Assembly (NCBI GenBank): GCA_944990035.1
Contig: CALYLX010000040.1
Coordinates: forward strand, 496,001 to 560,000
Reading direction: 5' to 3'
DNA length: 64,000 bases
From: Clitopilus passeckerianus
Taxonomy: Eukaryota > Basidiomycota > Agaricomycetes > Agaricales > Entolomataceae
In this document: piece by piece, positions 9,114-20,968 of the stretch
How positions within the stretch are numbered: position 1 is the stretch's first letter
How the letters are laid out: every line of letters starts with the position of its first letter
Notes under the pieces: model-generated
Seen by the model: only the letters and a program-made list of their open reading frames with translations
Databases searched by the model: none
What the model was told of the DNA's origin: nothing
Position numbers and translations under genes: made by a program

Positions 9114-9971
9114 CTTCCTTTACCCCAGAAGTGACGGTCTATGCCCTTGTGGTAGCGTTGTGGGCAGCTAACCGGGTAATGGCCTGGGCCACGATGATGG
9201 CACAGACGACACACAAAACGAAAGCAATGACACTGTCGGTGTCTGCCTCCACAAATGTAGCATCCGAACCATCTGGGTGGTGGTGGTCTGTTGGCAAGAT
9301 ATCCGGTGCGCGGCGCCTTCTGGGACGATACTGTCGAGGAAGGTTCACCAGCGTTGGTGAGTCGGACTCTGGTGGGCTTTCGAATGCGGAGAGGTATGGC
9401 GTTGGAGGGTTTGCCATTGGGATTGATGTTTTCCTTGTTGTCGTTCTGTTCTTTTTTGACGAAGGGGTTATGTTTTATTTTTGCGGCGGTGTGTAAATTG
9501 GTGACGGGAGGAAATGCTCGTAGGGTTCCGCAAACTTGACGTGCAGTGAGGATCGTGACTTCCTCTTCTTGACTTTCCTCAGGCCCCCAGGGATTGGAGG
9601 CAAGGGTTTCGAAGTCTGTCTCCTTTGGGTTGTTGAACCAGTTTTGTCGTTCGGGGAAGAATTCGTCGAGGAAAGCTGTTCCTCCAATAGCAAAGAAGAG
9701 GTCTGTGAGGGTCTCCTCCGTTTCTCGATCAACTTTGTCCAAAAGTTGATCAAGATCGTCAGTGGTTTTCGCAAATTGGTGGCGCAGACGAGCCACTTCG
9801 TTGAGTTTCGGTTCGTCGGTTTTGGTAGAGGGTTCCTTGTTCTCCCACAGCGGTGAGAGGGTTGTCGTTGCTGCTCCAGGCAGTATGCGTACGGAGCGCC
9901 GTAATAGCGGTATCGGATTTGAAGGTGTTGCGGATGATGGTGCGGTCGTAGGAAGAGGCATTTTGAGACAT
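9107..9971 (-). CDS. Third coding region of element 2 (Cys/His-rich C terminus)
   Basis: A 284-codon frame starts at 9961 and a second ATG, matching the element 1 start, lies at 9971. The frame holds a coiled-coil-like block (NEVARLRHQFAKTTDDLDQL), TEETLTDLFF, a basic linker and a C-terminal module with CYICGG, CHCFRF, CRLCHHRG and SCPQR. The product is unknown; the Cys/His spacing suggests zinc and perhaps nucleic-acid binding. It is the longest uninterrupted version of this region among the three elements. Confidence 0.6.
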
Positions 9972-10009
9972 TGTTATATAGTGGATGTGAGTGGGTTTGC
10001 TATGTGGTG

Positions 10010-10771
10010 TCAGGTGAGTTTCTTCCTCTTTTTATACTCGGTGAGTATTTTCTTGGCGTTCCGCAGTTCTGACTCGGGCATCCATTCGTTGTCCGCTGAT
10101 GGCCATCCCTTCCATTTTACGAGGTATCTGTGTCGCCCTTTGCCTTGTTTCTGATGGGCCACAATTGCTTCTATTTCGTATTCTTCTATTCCGTCGATTT
10201 CGTCAGGTGGCGGTTTAGAGAAGCTGGGTCCATGCGCTTTGGTGGAGATGTAACGGGTGAGAAGTGACGCGTGAATCACCGGGTGGATCTTCCATCGTCT
10301 TGGCAGGTCGAGTTTATAGGTCAGGTGTCCTTTTACCTCAAGTATCTTGAAGGGTCCTTCTCGTTTGGGTGCTAGTTTCTTGGAGATGTTTCCTTGATTG
10401 AGATTTGTGGCTTCTAACCACACCTTTTCTCCGACTTTGAATGGGGTGAACTGTCGTGTGATCTTCTCTGCCATGCGTTGCGCAGCAAGTGCATGTGCAG
10501 CATTTGCTTCATCGCGTGCTAGCAGAAGTTCCTTGATCCGTTTGTCAACTGCGGGAATTTTGCTAGTGGGAGCAACTGATGGGAGTGCAGGTGGTTCGTA
10601 TCCCATCATTAGGTAGAATGGGGTTCGTTTGGTGACAGAGTGTGTTCGGCTGTTGTAGGAGAATTCTAGAGTGGTAATCCATTTGGACCAGGATTCGGGG
10701 TTCTGTGCACAGAAGATGCGGAGATAGGCATCAATCTCCTGATTGATCCTTTCTGTCGCACCATCAGTTTG
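10010..10771 (-). pseudogene. pol: Pol of element 2, 3' part (end of integrase and chromodomain)
   Basis: This is the downstream piece of the element 2 pol frame cut off by element 3. It starts with the DGATERINQ part of the integrase core and continues through TPFYLMMGYEPP, a GPF-type integrase C terminus and a chromodomain (EIEAIVAHQKQGKGRHRYLV; KWKGWPSADNEWMP). It ends at 10010. The frame is open throughout. Confidence 0.9.
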
Positions 10772-11236
10772 TGTTATGATTTTGCTTACATGTTTCTCCT
10801 TACATACCCCGGCCCGCTTACCTATGCACGATTACTCACATATGCTGCGCATCACTGCGCATTTTTCATCTTTTTCCATGCTTACTCCGCATCTCTCACG
10901 ATCGTGAGAGACTTATACCTTATCTGACTCTTTCTGACTCATGTACTTACTCATCATGCTGCGCATGACTCATTACTTACTCAGCATGCTGCGCATGTGC
11001 TATATTTAGAACTACTAGATAGGTATATAAACCTGTACCATTTGGTCAAGGCTCCTCAGCTTGACCTAGGCAATCTACCTAACTGCTTAGTTCTCTATTT
11101 CGCCTTTAAGTCCCTTGCTTCGTCAATCTCACCAGGTCGTCAGTACAGCCGCAGCTGCTGACAAATCTCTGTCTTTGTTTATCAAAGACATCGAGCGTAA
11201 ACAGTATTACCTAAGTTGTTAGGCTCTGCCTTAACA
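10772..11236 (+). repeat. 5' LTR of element 3
   Basis: 465 bp. TATATAAA at 11024-11031 and CAGCTTGACCT at 11057-11067 give the predicted promoter and RNA start, 33 nt apart. The ACGATCGT palindrome is also present. Confidence 0.95.
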
Positions 11237-11238
11237 AA

Positions 11239-11249
11239 AGGTCAAGCTG
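11239..11249 (+). other. Primer binding site, predicted self-primed (element 3)
   Basis: AGGTCAAGCTG starts 2 nt after the LTR and is the exact reverse complement of 11057-11067. The same pair occurs in element 2 (22539-22549 on the minus strand) and in element 1. Confidence 0.65.
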
Positions 11250-11702
11250 TTCAGAAGGCCCGCTCATTGTTAGCGCAGGCCCACCCCACGACAACACAGC
11301 AGAAGCACGCAACAGGCCGATTGCCGTTGCGGCTACCACTCAGTCACCACGGTCGTACACAGGGCAGACCACCCGCCACGAAATACCACTCTAGTAGAAG
11401 GAACCAACAACGTCTACAAGTTCACCAACGGAAGCTACTGCGGTTTTAATCACAACAATAACCGCTGGTGCTACGCCTCTCTCCCTTGGCAAATTCACAT
11501 TCACCACCGTTGCCGTTGAAAGCAGACACTTCCACGCTCTAGACTTCCCTACCCCTGAACGACCTCATAAGACCCTGCTATTGTCCGAGCTCAACGAGAA
11601 CACGACATTGAAGTAGACGAGGAGGAACAGCGACGCTTCGCACCATTACCCACAGCAATATCCAGGAACCCATCACTAGTCCCGTCTACCAGCGCTTCTG
11701 TC

Positions 11703-12800
11703 TTGCCCGAAGAGGAAGAAGAAGACCAAGTACAACAACAGCTAGAGGAGAGCCCCACAGCTGAGCCAGAGGAGCGCCCCAGTGCAGAAACAATTGAACC
11801 AGAGACCGACTTCGATTTCGACTACGAAATGTCACAAGACAACAACAACAAGAAGGACATTGGAGCCAAACCCCAAACGTTCTCCGGAGACCGATCCAAG
11901 ACCAGAAAGTTCATTCAGGAACTTGAAGACTACCTCATCCTAAACAACCTCAACCAACTCGAAGATGACAAGAAGATTCGCATCGCCCTATCCTTCCTCA
12001 AAGAAGGAACTGCAGCAGCATGGGGATTAGAATTTCACGATAAATATTCAGCAGCTGAAAGGAAAGCCACCTACGCTGAATTTATCAACCAATTCAAAGA
12101 AGCCTTTTCCCTACCGACGACAAAGCTGCCGCACTCCTCCAACTCAAAGCCTTACGACAGGATGGGACAGCTGACGAATTTGTCACCGTCTTCAAGAATA
12201 TTCTTGCACGAACTGATCTCAGCGGTGACACTGCAAAGATTGAGATCTTCATGGAAGGACTTACCCCCAAACTCCGAGAGAAAATTCTCTTTTCCGATTC
12301 CTCCTACCACATTCGACGATTGGGTCAAGAAAGCCGTCCAGTTTGACAACAACTGGCGACGTGCCAAGACAATCATGGGACATACCCGTATCATCAAGAC
12401 ATCTGATATGGTCAAAGGTGCTTACAAAACACCTACTGGAGCCCGAGACCCAATGGCTATGGATGTTGATCGTTTCACCACTGATCCACCCAAACGCCGC
12501 CTCACCCAGGAGGAAAGAGAACATCACAAGAAGAACAACTTGTGCTACTATTGCTCCAAGAAAGGTCACACGATCCAACAATGTCTTCAAAGGAAGAATT
12601 TTGGAAGAACCTACCCTAGCAACAACGACAGCCGATTCCACAAGAAACCTGAGAAGGGAGCCGAGTTGATCAAATATGTCAGAGCAGTCCTAGCTGACAT
12701 GCCCCAAGAAGAAGCCGCTGAATTCTACACTGAAGCAGAGGCTGAGGGTTTTAAAGAGGAAGACTGCAAAGCCGACGTCAGTACTTCCTCGCCCGATTGA
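11703..12800 (+). CDS. gag: Gag-like protein, element 3
   Basis: A 365-codon frame that opens upstream without ATG; the first ATG is at 11829 (MSQDNNNKK). It has an acidic N-terminal region, a capsid-like part (DYLILNNLNQLEDDKKIRIA) and a CX2CX4HX4C knuckle (CYYCSKKGHTIQQC) near 12540-12585. Between about 12110 and 12300 the more plausible gag sequence (DEFVTVFKNILARTD-like) lies in another frame, so two compensating shifts seem to bracket this segment. Element 2 has the same pattern. Confidence 0.8.
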   Translation: MPEEEEEDQVQQQLEESPTAEPEERPSAETIEPETDFDFDYEMSQDNNNKKDIGAKPQTFSGDRSKTRKFIQELEDYLILNNLNQLEDDKKIRIALSFLKEGTAAAWGLEFHDKYSAAERKATYAEFINQFKEAFSLPTTKLPHSSNSKPYDRMGQLTNLSPSSRIFLHELISAVTLQRLRSSWKDLPPNSERKFSFPIPPTTFDDWVKKAVQFDNNWRRAKTIMGHTRIIKTSDMVKGAYKTPTGARDPMAMDVDRFTTDPPKRRLTQEEREHHKKNNLCYYCSKKGHTIQQCLQRKNFGRTYPSNNDSRFHKKPEKGAELIKYVRAVLADMPQEEAAEFYTEAEAEGFKEEDCKADVSTSSPD

Positions 12801-12843
12801 TATTTCCAGTGTACTTGTAGCTACTGATTTTTATGCTGAATCT

Positions 12844-15800
12844 ATGCGTATCCCAATCTCTACAAGACCCCTAGATGGAAATACAACAATCGCCGGCACA
12901 AAAGCTCTCATTGACTCTGGAGCGCAAGGGTCATTTATCGACTCCGTCTTCGCCAAGACACATCACCTCCCACTACTCCCACTCCGACAACCGATTACAG
13001 CACGAAACGTTGATGGCACCCTGAACAAACAAGGAACTATTACCCACTTTACCTGGGTTATTGCCAAGATAGGGACAGCCATCATCAAGGAAAGATGTTT
13101 TGTCACTGGACTCGGGAAAGACCACCTGATTTTTGGATTACCCTGGCTAAAACGGGTAGATCCAATCATATCGTGGAGCGACGGCACACTCGAAATCGAC
13201 GAATCACGCATTACCCAACGACTGTCGCAAACATTGATGCGAGCAGTAGACATCAAGCGGATGAGAGCCATCCGAGAACAACTACTAGAGGAAAACACGC
13301 CACCTACCCCAGCACCTGATTGTTCCGAAGAGAATCCCGGAAAATCAGAAGGACTTAGCGACTATTTCCGAATAGTCGAAGACGGAGAAGAGATCAATGA
13401 AGATTTTCTCATCGCATACTGCCAGAACGAACCGGCAGTCGGAATATTCACCAAGGAGGAACCCCCACTTACGCAGGAACACACAAAGGATTACCTTGTG
13501 TACGGGCCAATCAGGCCAACTACCACAATACGACAGACGGTGGTAACACACCATCCAGCAACCAGACACCACACACAGCAGGTGTGGATACGTGCGAAAA
13601 CATCAATTTCGCAAGCTCTGGAACATAAACGAGAAGATAAGGAACCAAAGAAATCCCTTGACGAAATCATCCCCGACTATCTTCAAGACTACAGAAAAGT
13701 CTTTGAGAAAGCAGCATCTGAACGATTCCCACCAAGCCGACCCTGGGATCACGCCATAGATCTGAAGACAGATTTCGTGCCAAAAGACTGCAAGGTCTAT
13801 CCGCTCAGCCCCTTAGAGCAAGAAAAACTCGACGAGTTTCTCAAGGAAAATCTAGCCAAAGGATACATCCGAGAATCCAACTCCCCACAAGCATCTCCGT
13901 TCTTCTTTGTTGCAAAGAAAGACTCGGAAGCCCTGAGACCATGTCAGGATTACCGACGACTCAACGAAGGAACAATACCTAACGCTTACCCCTTACCGCT
14001 GGCTAGCGAACTCATCGATAAACTCAAAGGAGCAACTGTCTTCACCAAACTCGACATTCGATGGGGATATCACAACATCCGCATCAAAGATGGTGACCAA
14101 TGGAAAGCAGCGTTCAAGACCAACCGAGGGTTATTTGAACCAATGGTGATGTTCTTTGGACTAATGAACTCACCCGGTACCTTCCAAGCAATGATGAACC
14201 ACCTTTTCCGAGACATGATAGACGAAGGATGGGTCATCATCTACATGGACGACATCCTCATCTTCTCCAACGATCCAGAAAAACACCGAGAACGCACACG
14301 CAGAGTCTTACAAAGACTACAAAACAACGATCTCTACCTCAAAGCAGAGAAATGCCAATTTGACACCACAAGAGTGGAATACCTTGGGTTCATCATTGAA
14401 CCAAACAAGATCTCCATGGACCCTGTCAAACTTGCAGGGATGCGCGACTGGCCTACGCCAACTACAGTAAAGGAAGTCCGATCATTCCTAGGATTCGGAA
14501 ACTTTTACCGCAGGTTCATCGGAAAATATGCGGAAATTGCCAAACCGCTGAACGAACTCACCAAGAAAGACAAGAAATGGGAATGGACCAATGAATGTCA
14601 CAAAGCTTTCACTACCCTGAAAGACAAATTCCTGGAAGCGCCTGTGTTGCTGATGCCTGATCCCACGAAGCCATTTGTGGTGGAAAGCGACGCCTCAAAA
14701 CATGCAACAGGAGCAGTCCTACAACAACGTGACGCCAACGGATCATGGCACCCATGTGGTTTCATATCTAAATCGTTCTCGGAAACAGAACGGAACTATG
14801 AAATCTACGACCGAGAACTTCTAGGCATTATCCGCGCATTAGAAACCTGGCGACACTACTTCCATGGATCCCAACATTCAGTTGTGATTCTATCCGATCA
14901 CAAAACCTCACATACTTCCGAGAAGCCCGGAAGTTGAACCGACGACAAGCAAGATGGAATTTGATGCTATCCCAGTTTAACATCAAACTTGTACACACCC
15001 CTGGTGCAAAGATGATACAATCTGACGCACTATCTCGACGACCAGACCACATCCCAGGTGAAGACACCGACAACGAAGACATCATTCTCCTCCCCGACAA
15101 GCTCTTCCTTCGCTCAATTGACATTGAACTAAAGGACGAAATTGTACACAAGATGGTCAATGACAAACTGATTGTTGACGCCATTCGCACCGCCAAAGAA
15201 GACGGACCCCCACCAATCCGATCAAACCTGGAAGACTGGAAATTTGACGATGGCATCTTGTACTACAAGGACAAGTGTGTGGTACCAGATGACGAAGACC
15301 TCCGAAGGAAGATAGTCCAACGTTATCACGATCTACCCAGCGCAGGACACCCTGGACAATTTGGGACACTGGAAAAAGTCCGGAAGGACTACTGGTGGCC
15401 AGGGATGTCAGTGTTCATCAAGAACTTTGTGCAGGGCTGTGCAATGTGCCAGCAAATGAAAATCAATCGCCACCCCACCGCTCCACCATTAATGCCCATC
15501 AAATCCGAAACCACTAGGCCATTTTCGCTAGTGACGTACGATTTTCACACGGATCTCCCAGAGAGTGATGGTTTCGATAGCATTATGGCCGTGGTCGACC
15601 ATGGAGCTACGAAGGGGCAATTTTCATCCCTTGCACAAAGAAAATCGACGCCACAGGAACTGCAAACGCCTACATTGACAACGTTTACCGTCGCTTTGGA
15701 CTTCCCGACAAAGGAATTTCAGACAGAGGACCTCAATTCGCCTCTAAAGTTTTCCAAGAAATGGGACGACTCCTGGAATCAAGCTCAACATGAGCACCGC

Positions 15801-16571
15801 CTACCACCCACAAACCGATGGTGCGACAGAAAGGATCAATCAGGAGATTGATGCCTATCTCCGCATCTTCTGTGCACAGAACCCCGAATCCTGGTCCAAA
15901 TGGATTACCACTCTAGAATTCTCCTACAACAGCCGAACACACTCTGTCACCAAACGAACCCCATTCTACCTAATGATGGGATACGAACCACCTGCACTCC
16001 CATCAGTTGCTCCCACTAGCAAAATTCCCGCAGTTGACAAACGGATCAAGGAACTTCTGCTAGCACGCGATGAAGCAAATGCTGCACATGCACTTGCTGC
16101 GCAACGCATGGCAGAGAAGATCACACGACAGTTCACCCCATTCAAAGTCGGAGAAAAGGTGTGGTTAGAAGCCACAAATCTCAATCAAGAAACATCTCCA
16201 AGAAACTAGCACCCAAACGAGAAGGACCCTTCAAGATACTTGAGGTAAAAGGACACCTGACCTATAAACTCGACCTGCCAAGACGATGGAAGATCCACCC
16301 GGTGATTCACGCGTCACTTCTCACCCGTTACATCTCCACCAAAGCGCATGGACCCAGCTTCTCTAAACCGCCACCTGACGAAATCGACGGAATAGAAGAA
16401 TACGAAATAGAAGCAATTGTGGCCCATCAGAAACAAGGCAAAGGGCGACACAGATACCTCGTAAAATGGAAGGGATGGCCATCAGCGGACAACGAATGGA
16501 TGCCCGAGTCGGAACTGCGGAACGCCAAGAAAATACTCACCGAGTATAAAAAGAGGAAGAAACTCACCTGA
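12844..16571 (+). pseudogene. pol: Pol of element 3, broken by one-base shifts
   Basis: The first 697 codons (12844-14937) hold the protease (DSGAQ), reverse transcriptase (YMDD) and part of RNase H. Relative to element 2, one A is missing near 14905, one G near 15616, one T near 15775 and one G near 16190, so RNase H, integrase and chromodomain lie in different frames (14934-15851, 15790-16209, 16161-16571). The domains are otherwise intact: integrase HHCC (AGHPG; CAMCQQMK), DDE core and a C-terminal chromodomain. All four breaks are homopolymer contractions. Confidence 0.85.
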
Positions 16572-16609
16572 CACCACATAGCAAACCCACTCACATCCAC
16601 TATATAACA

Positions 16610-17471
16610 ATGTCTCAAAATGCCTCTTCCTACGACCGCACCATCATCCGCAACACCTTCAAATCCGATACCGCTATTACGGCGCTCCGTACGCATACTG
16701 CCTGGAGCAGCAACGACAACCCTCTCACCGCTGTGGGAGAACAAGGAACCTCTACCAAAACCGACGAACCGAAACTCGCAACGAAGTGGCTCGTCTGCGC
16801 CACCAATTTGCGAAAACCACTGACGATCTTGATCAACTTTTGGACAAAGTTGATCGAGAAACGGAGGAGACCCTCACAGACCTCTTCTTTGCTATTGGAG
16901 GAACAGCTTTCCTCGACGAATTCTTCCCGAACGACAAAACTGGTTCAACAACCCAGAGGAGACAGACTTGAAACCCTTGCCTCCAATCCCTGGGGGCCTG
17001 AGGAAAGTCAAGAAGAGGAAGTCACAATCCTCACTGCACGTCAAGTTTGCGGAACCCTACGAGCATTTCCTCCCGTCACCAATTTACACACCGCCGCAAA
17101 ATAAAACATAACCCTTCGTCAAAAAGAACAGAACGACAACAAGGAAAACATCAATCCCAATGGCAAACCCTCCAACGCCATACCTCTCCGCATTCGAAAG
17201 CCCACCAGAGTCCGACTCACCAACGCTGGTGAACCTTCCCTCGACAGTATCGTCCCAGAAGGCGCCGCGCACCGGATACCTTGCCAACAGACCACCACCA
17301 CCCAGATGGTTCAGATGCTACATTTGTGGAGGCAGACACCGACAGTGTCATTGCTTTCGTTTTGTGTGTCGTCTGTGCCATCATCGTGGCCCAGGCCATT
17401 ACCCGGTTAGCTGCCCACAACGCTACCACAAGGGCATAGACCGTCACTTCTGGGGTAAAGGAAGGAATTGA
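16610..17471 (+). pseudogene. Third coding region of element 3 (frame-broken)
   Basis: Homologous to 9107-9971 but split over frames. Runs of A and C near 17096-17130 are each one base shorter than in element 2. The coiled-coil-like part and the Cys/His module (CYICGG, CRLCHHRG, SCPQR) are both recognisable. Confidence 0.6.
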
Positions 17472-17504
17472 AGTCGGGAGACTTCAACGATAGCGAGAGG
17501 GTAA
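17468..17504 (+). other. Hairpin and polypurine tract, element 3
   Basis: A perfect 8-bp stem (17468-17475 with 17480-17487) with loop GGGA is followed by AGCGAGAGGG and TAA before the LTR. Confidence 0.6.
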
Positions 17505-17969
17505 TGTTATGATTTTGCTTACATGTTTCTCCTTACATACCCCGGCCCGCTTACCTATGCACGATTACTCACATATGCTGCGCATCACTGCGCATTTTTC
17601 ATCTTTTTCCATGCTTACTCCGCATCTCTCACGATCGTGAGAGACTTATACCTTATCTGACTCTTTCTGACTCATGTACTTACTCATCATGCTGCGCATG
17701 ACTCATTACTTACTCAGCATGCTGCGCATGTGCTATATTTAGAACTACTAGATAGGTATATAAACCTGTACCATTTGGTCAAGGCTCCTCAGCTTGACCT
17801 AGGCAATCTACCTAACTGCTTAGTTCTCTATTTCGCCTTTAAGTCCCTTGCTTCGTCAATCTCACCAGGTCGTCAGTACAGCCGCAGCTGCTGACAAATC
17901 TCTGTCTTTGTTTATCAAAGACATCGAGCGTAAACAGTATTACCTAAGTTGTTAGGCTCTGCCTTAACA
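17505..17969 (+). repeat. 3' LTR of element 3
   Basis: 465 bp, identical by eye to the 5' LTR at 10772-11236, followed by the target duplication GTTTG. Confidence 0.95.
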
Positions 17970-17974
17970 GTTTG

Positions 17975-20960
17975 TGGGTGGTAGGCGGTGCTCATGTTGA
18001 GCTTGATTCCAAGGAGTCGTCCCATTTCTTGGAAAACTTTAGAGGCGAATTGAGGTCCTCTGTCTGAAATTCCTTTGTCGGGGAGTCCAAAGCGACGGTA
18101 AACGTTGTCAATGTAGGCGTTTGCAGTTCCTGTGGCGTCGATTTTCTTTGTGCAAGGGATGAAAATTGCCCCCTTCGTAGCTCCATGGTCGACCACGGCC
18201 ATAATGCTATCGAAACCATCACTCTCTGGGAGATCCGTGTGAAAATCGTACGTCACTAGCGAAAATGGCCTAGTGGTTTCGGATTTGATGGGCATTAATG
18301 GTGGAGCGGTGGGGTGGCGATTGATTTTCATTTGCTGGCACATTGCACAGCCCTGCACAAAGTTCTTGATGAACACTGACATCCCTGGCCACCAGTAGTC
18401 CTTCCGGACTTTTTCCAGTGTCCCAAATTGTCCAGGGTGTCCTGCGCTGGGTAGATCGTGATAACGTTGGACTATCTTCCTTCGGAGGTCTTCGTCATCT
18501 GGTACCACACACTTGTCCTTGTAGTACAAGATGCCATCGTCAAATTTCCAGTCTTCCAGGTTTGATCGGATTGGTGGGGGTCCGTCTTCTTTGGCGGTGC
18601 GAATGGCGTCAACAATCAGTTTGTCATTGACCATCTTGTGTACAATTTCGTCCTTTAGTTCAATGTCAATTGAGCGAAGGAAGAGCTTGTCGGGGAGGAG
18701 AATGATGTCTTCGTTGTCGGTGTCTTCACCTGGGATGTGGTCTGGTCGTCGAGATAGTGCGTCAGATTGTATCATCTTTGCACCAGGGGTGTGTACAAGT
18801 TTGATGTTAAACTGGGATAGCATCAAATTCCATCTTGCTTGTCGTCGGTTCAACTTCCGGGCTTCTCGGAAGTATGTGAGGTTTTTGTGATCGGATAGAA
18901 TCACGACTGAATGTTGGGATCCATGGAAGTAGTGTCGCCAGGTTTCTAATGCGCGGATAATGCCTAGAAGTTCTCGGTCGTAGATTTCATAGTTCCGTTC
19001 TGTTTCCGAGAACGATTTAGATATGAAACCACATGGGTGCCATGATCCGTTGGCGTCACGTTGTTGTAGGACTGCTCCTGTTGCATGTTTTGAGGCGTCG
19101 CTTTCCACCACAAATGGCTTCGTGGGATCAGGCATCAGCAACACAGGCGCTTCCAGGAATTTGTCTTTCAGGGTAGTGAAAGCTTTGTGACATTCATTGG
19201 TCCATTCCCATTTCTTGTCTTTCTTGGTGAGTTCGTTCAGCGGTTTGGCAATTTCCGCATATTTTCCGATGAACCTGCGGTAAAAGTTTCCGAATCCTAG
19301 GAATGATCGGACTTCCTTTACTGTAGTTGGCGTAGGCCAGTCGCGCATCCCTGCAAGTTTGACAGGGTCCATGGAGATCTTGTTTGGTTCAATGATGAAC
19401 CCGAGGTACTCCACTCTTGTGGTGTCAAATTGGCATTTCTCTGCTTTGAGGTAGAGATCGTTGTCTTGTAGTCTTTGTAAGACTCTGCGTGTGCGTTCTC
19501 GGTGTTTTTCTGGATCGTTGGAGAAGATGAGGATGTCGTCCATGTAGATGATGACCCATCCTTCGTCTATCATGTCTCGGAAAAGGTGGTTCATCATTGC
19601 TTGGAAGGTACCGGGTGAGTTCATTAGTCCAAAGAACATCACCATTGGTTCAAATAACCTCGGTTGGTCTTGAACGCTGCTTTCCATTGGTCACCATCTT
19701 TGATGCGGATGTTGTGATATCCCCATCGAATGTCGAGTTTGGTGAAGACAGTTGCTCCTTTGAGTTTATCGATGAGTTCGCTAGCCAGCGGTAAGGGTAA
19801 GCGTTAGGTATTGTTCCTTCGTTGAGTCGTCGGTAATCCTGACATGGTCTCAGGGCTTCCGAGTCTTTCTTTGCAACAAAGAAGAACGGAGATGCTTGTG
19901 GGGAGTTGGATTCTCGGATGTATCCTTTGGCTAGATTTTCCTTGAGAAACTCATCGAGTTTTTCTTGCTCTAAGGGGCTGAGCGGATAGACCTTGCAGTC
20001 TTTTGGCACGAAATCTGTCTTCAGATCTATGGCGTGATCCCAGGGTCGGCTTGGTGGGAATCGTTCGGATGCTGCTTTCTCAAAGACTTTTCTGTAGTCT
20101 TGAAGATAGTCGGGGATGATTTCGTCAAGGGATTTCTTTGGTTCCTTATCTTCTCGTTTATGTTCCAGAGCTTGCGAAATTGATGTTTTCGCACGTATCC
20201 ACACCTGCTGTGTGTGGTGTCTGGTTGCTGGATGGTGTGTTACCACCGTCTGTCGTATTGTGGTAGTTGGCCTGATTGGCCCATACACAAGGTAATCCTT
20301 TGTGTGTTCCTGCGTAAGTGGGGGTTCCTCCTTGGTGAATATTCCGACTGCCGGTTCGTTCTGGCAGTATGCGATGAGAAAATCTTCATTGATCTCTTCT
20401 CCGTCTTCGACTATTCGGAAATAGTCGCTAAGTCCTTCTGATTTTCCGGGATTCTCTTCGGAACAATCAGGTGCTGGGGTAGGTGGCGTGTTTTCCTCTA
20501 GTAGTTGTTCTCGGATGGCTCTCATCCGCTTGATGTCTACTGCTCGCATCAATGTTTGCGACAGTCGTTGGGTAATGCGTGATTCGTTGATTTCGAGTGT
20601 GCCGTCGCTCCACGATATGATTGGATCTACCCGTTTTAGCCAGGGTAATCCAAAAATCAGGTGGTCTTTCCCGAGTCCAGTGACAAAACATCTTTCCTTG
20701 ATGATGGCTGTCCCTATCTTGGCAATAACCCAGGTAAAGTGGGTAATAGTTCCTTGTTTGTTCAGGGTGCCATCAACGTTTCGTGCTGTAATCGGTTGTC
20801 GGAGTGGGAGTAGTGGGAGGTGATGTGTCTTGGCGAAGACGGAGTCGATAAATGACCCTTGCGCTCCAGAGTCAATGAGAGCTTTTGTGCCGGCGATTGT
20901 TGTATTTCCATCTAGGGGGTCTTGTAGAGAGATTGGGATACGCATAGATTCAGCATAAAA
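17975..20960 (-). pseudogene. pol: Pol of element 2, 5' part
   Basis: The minus-strand frame 20945-19650 carries the protease and the start of reverse transcriptase. The frame 19687-17915 carries the rest of reverse transcriptase (YMDD), RNase H and the integrase up to YHPQT, where element 3 inserted. Between them, near 19650-19800, two runs (C near 19796, G near 19655) are one base shorter than in element 3 and shift the frame. Without those shifts this would be one continuous pol. Confidence 0.9.
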
Positions 20961-20968
20961 ATCAGTAG

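Larger units (their letters stand above)
10772..17969 (+). mobile_element. Element 3: Ty3/gypsy retrotransposon inserted in element 2, opposite orientation
   Basis: 7198 bp with two identical-looking 465-bp LTRs (TGTTATG...TTAACA), flanked by the duplication GTTTG (10767-10771 and 17970-17974). It belongs to the same family as element 2, with very high similarity throughout. It lies head-to-head with element 2's sequence, making long inverted repeats. Pol carries several one-base frame breaks relative to element 2. Confidence 0.95.
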
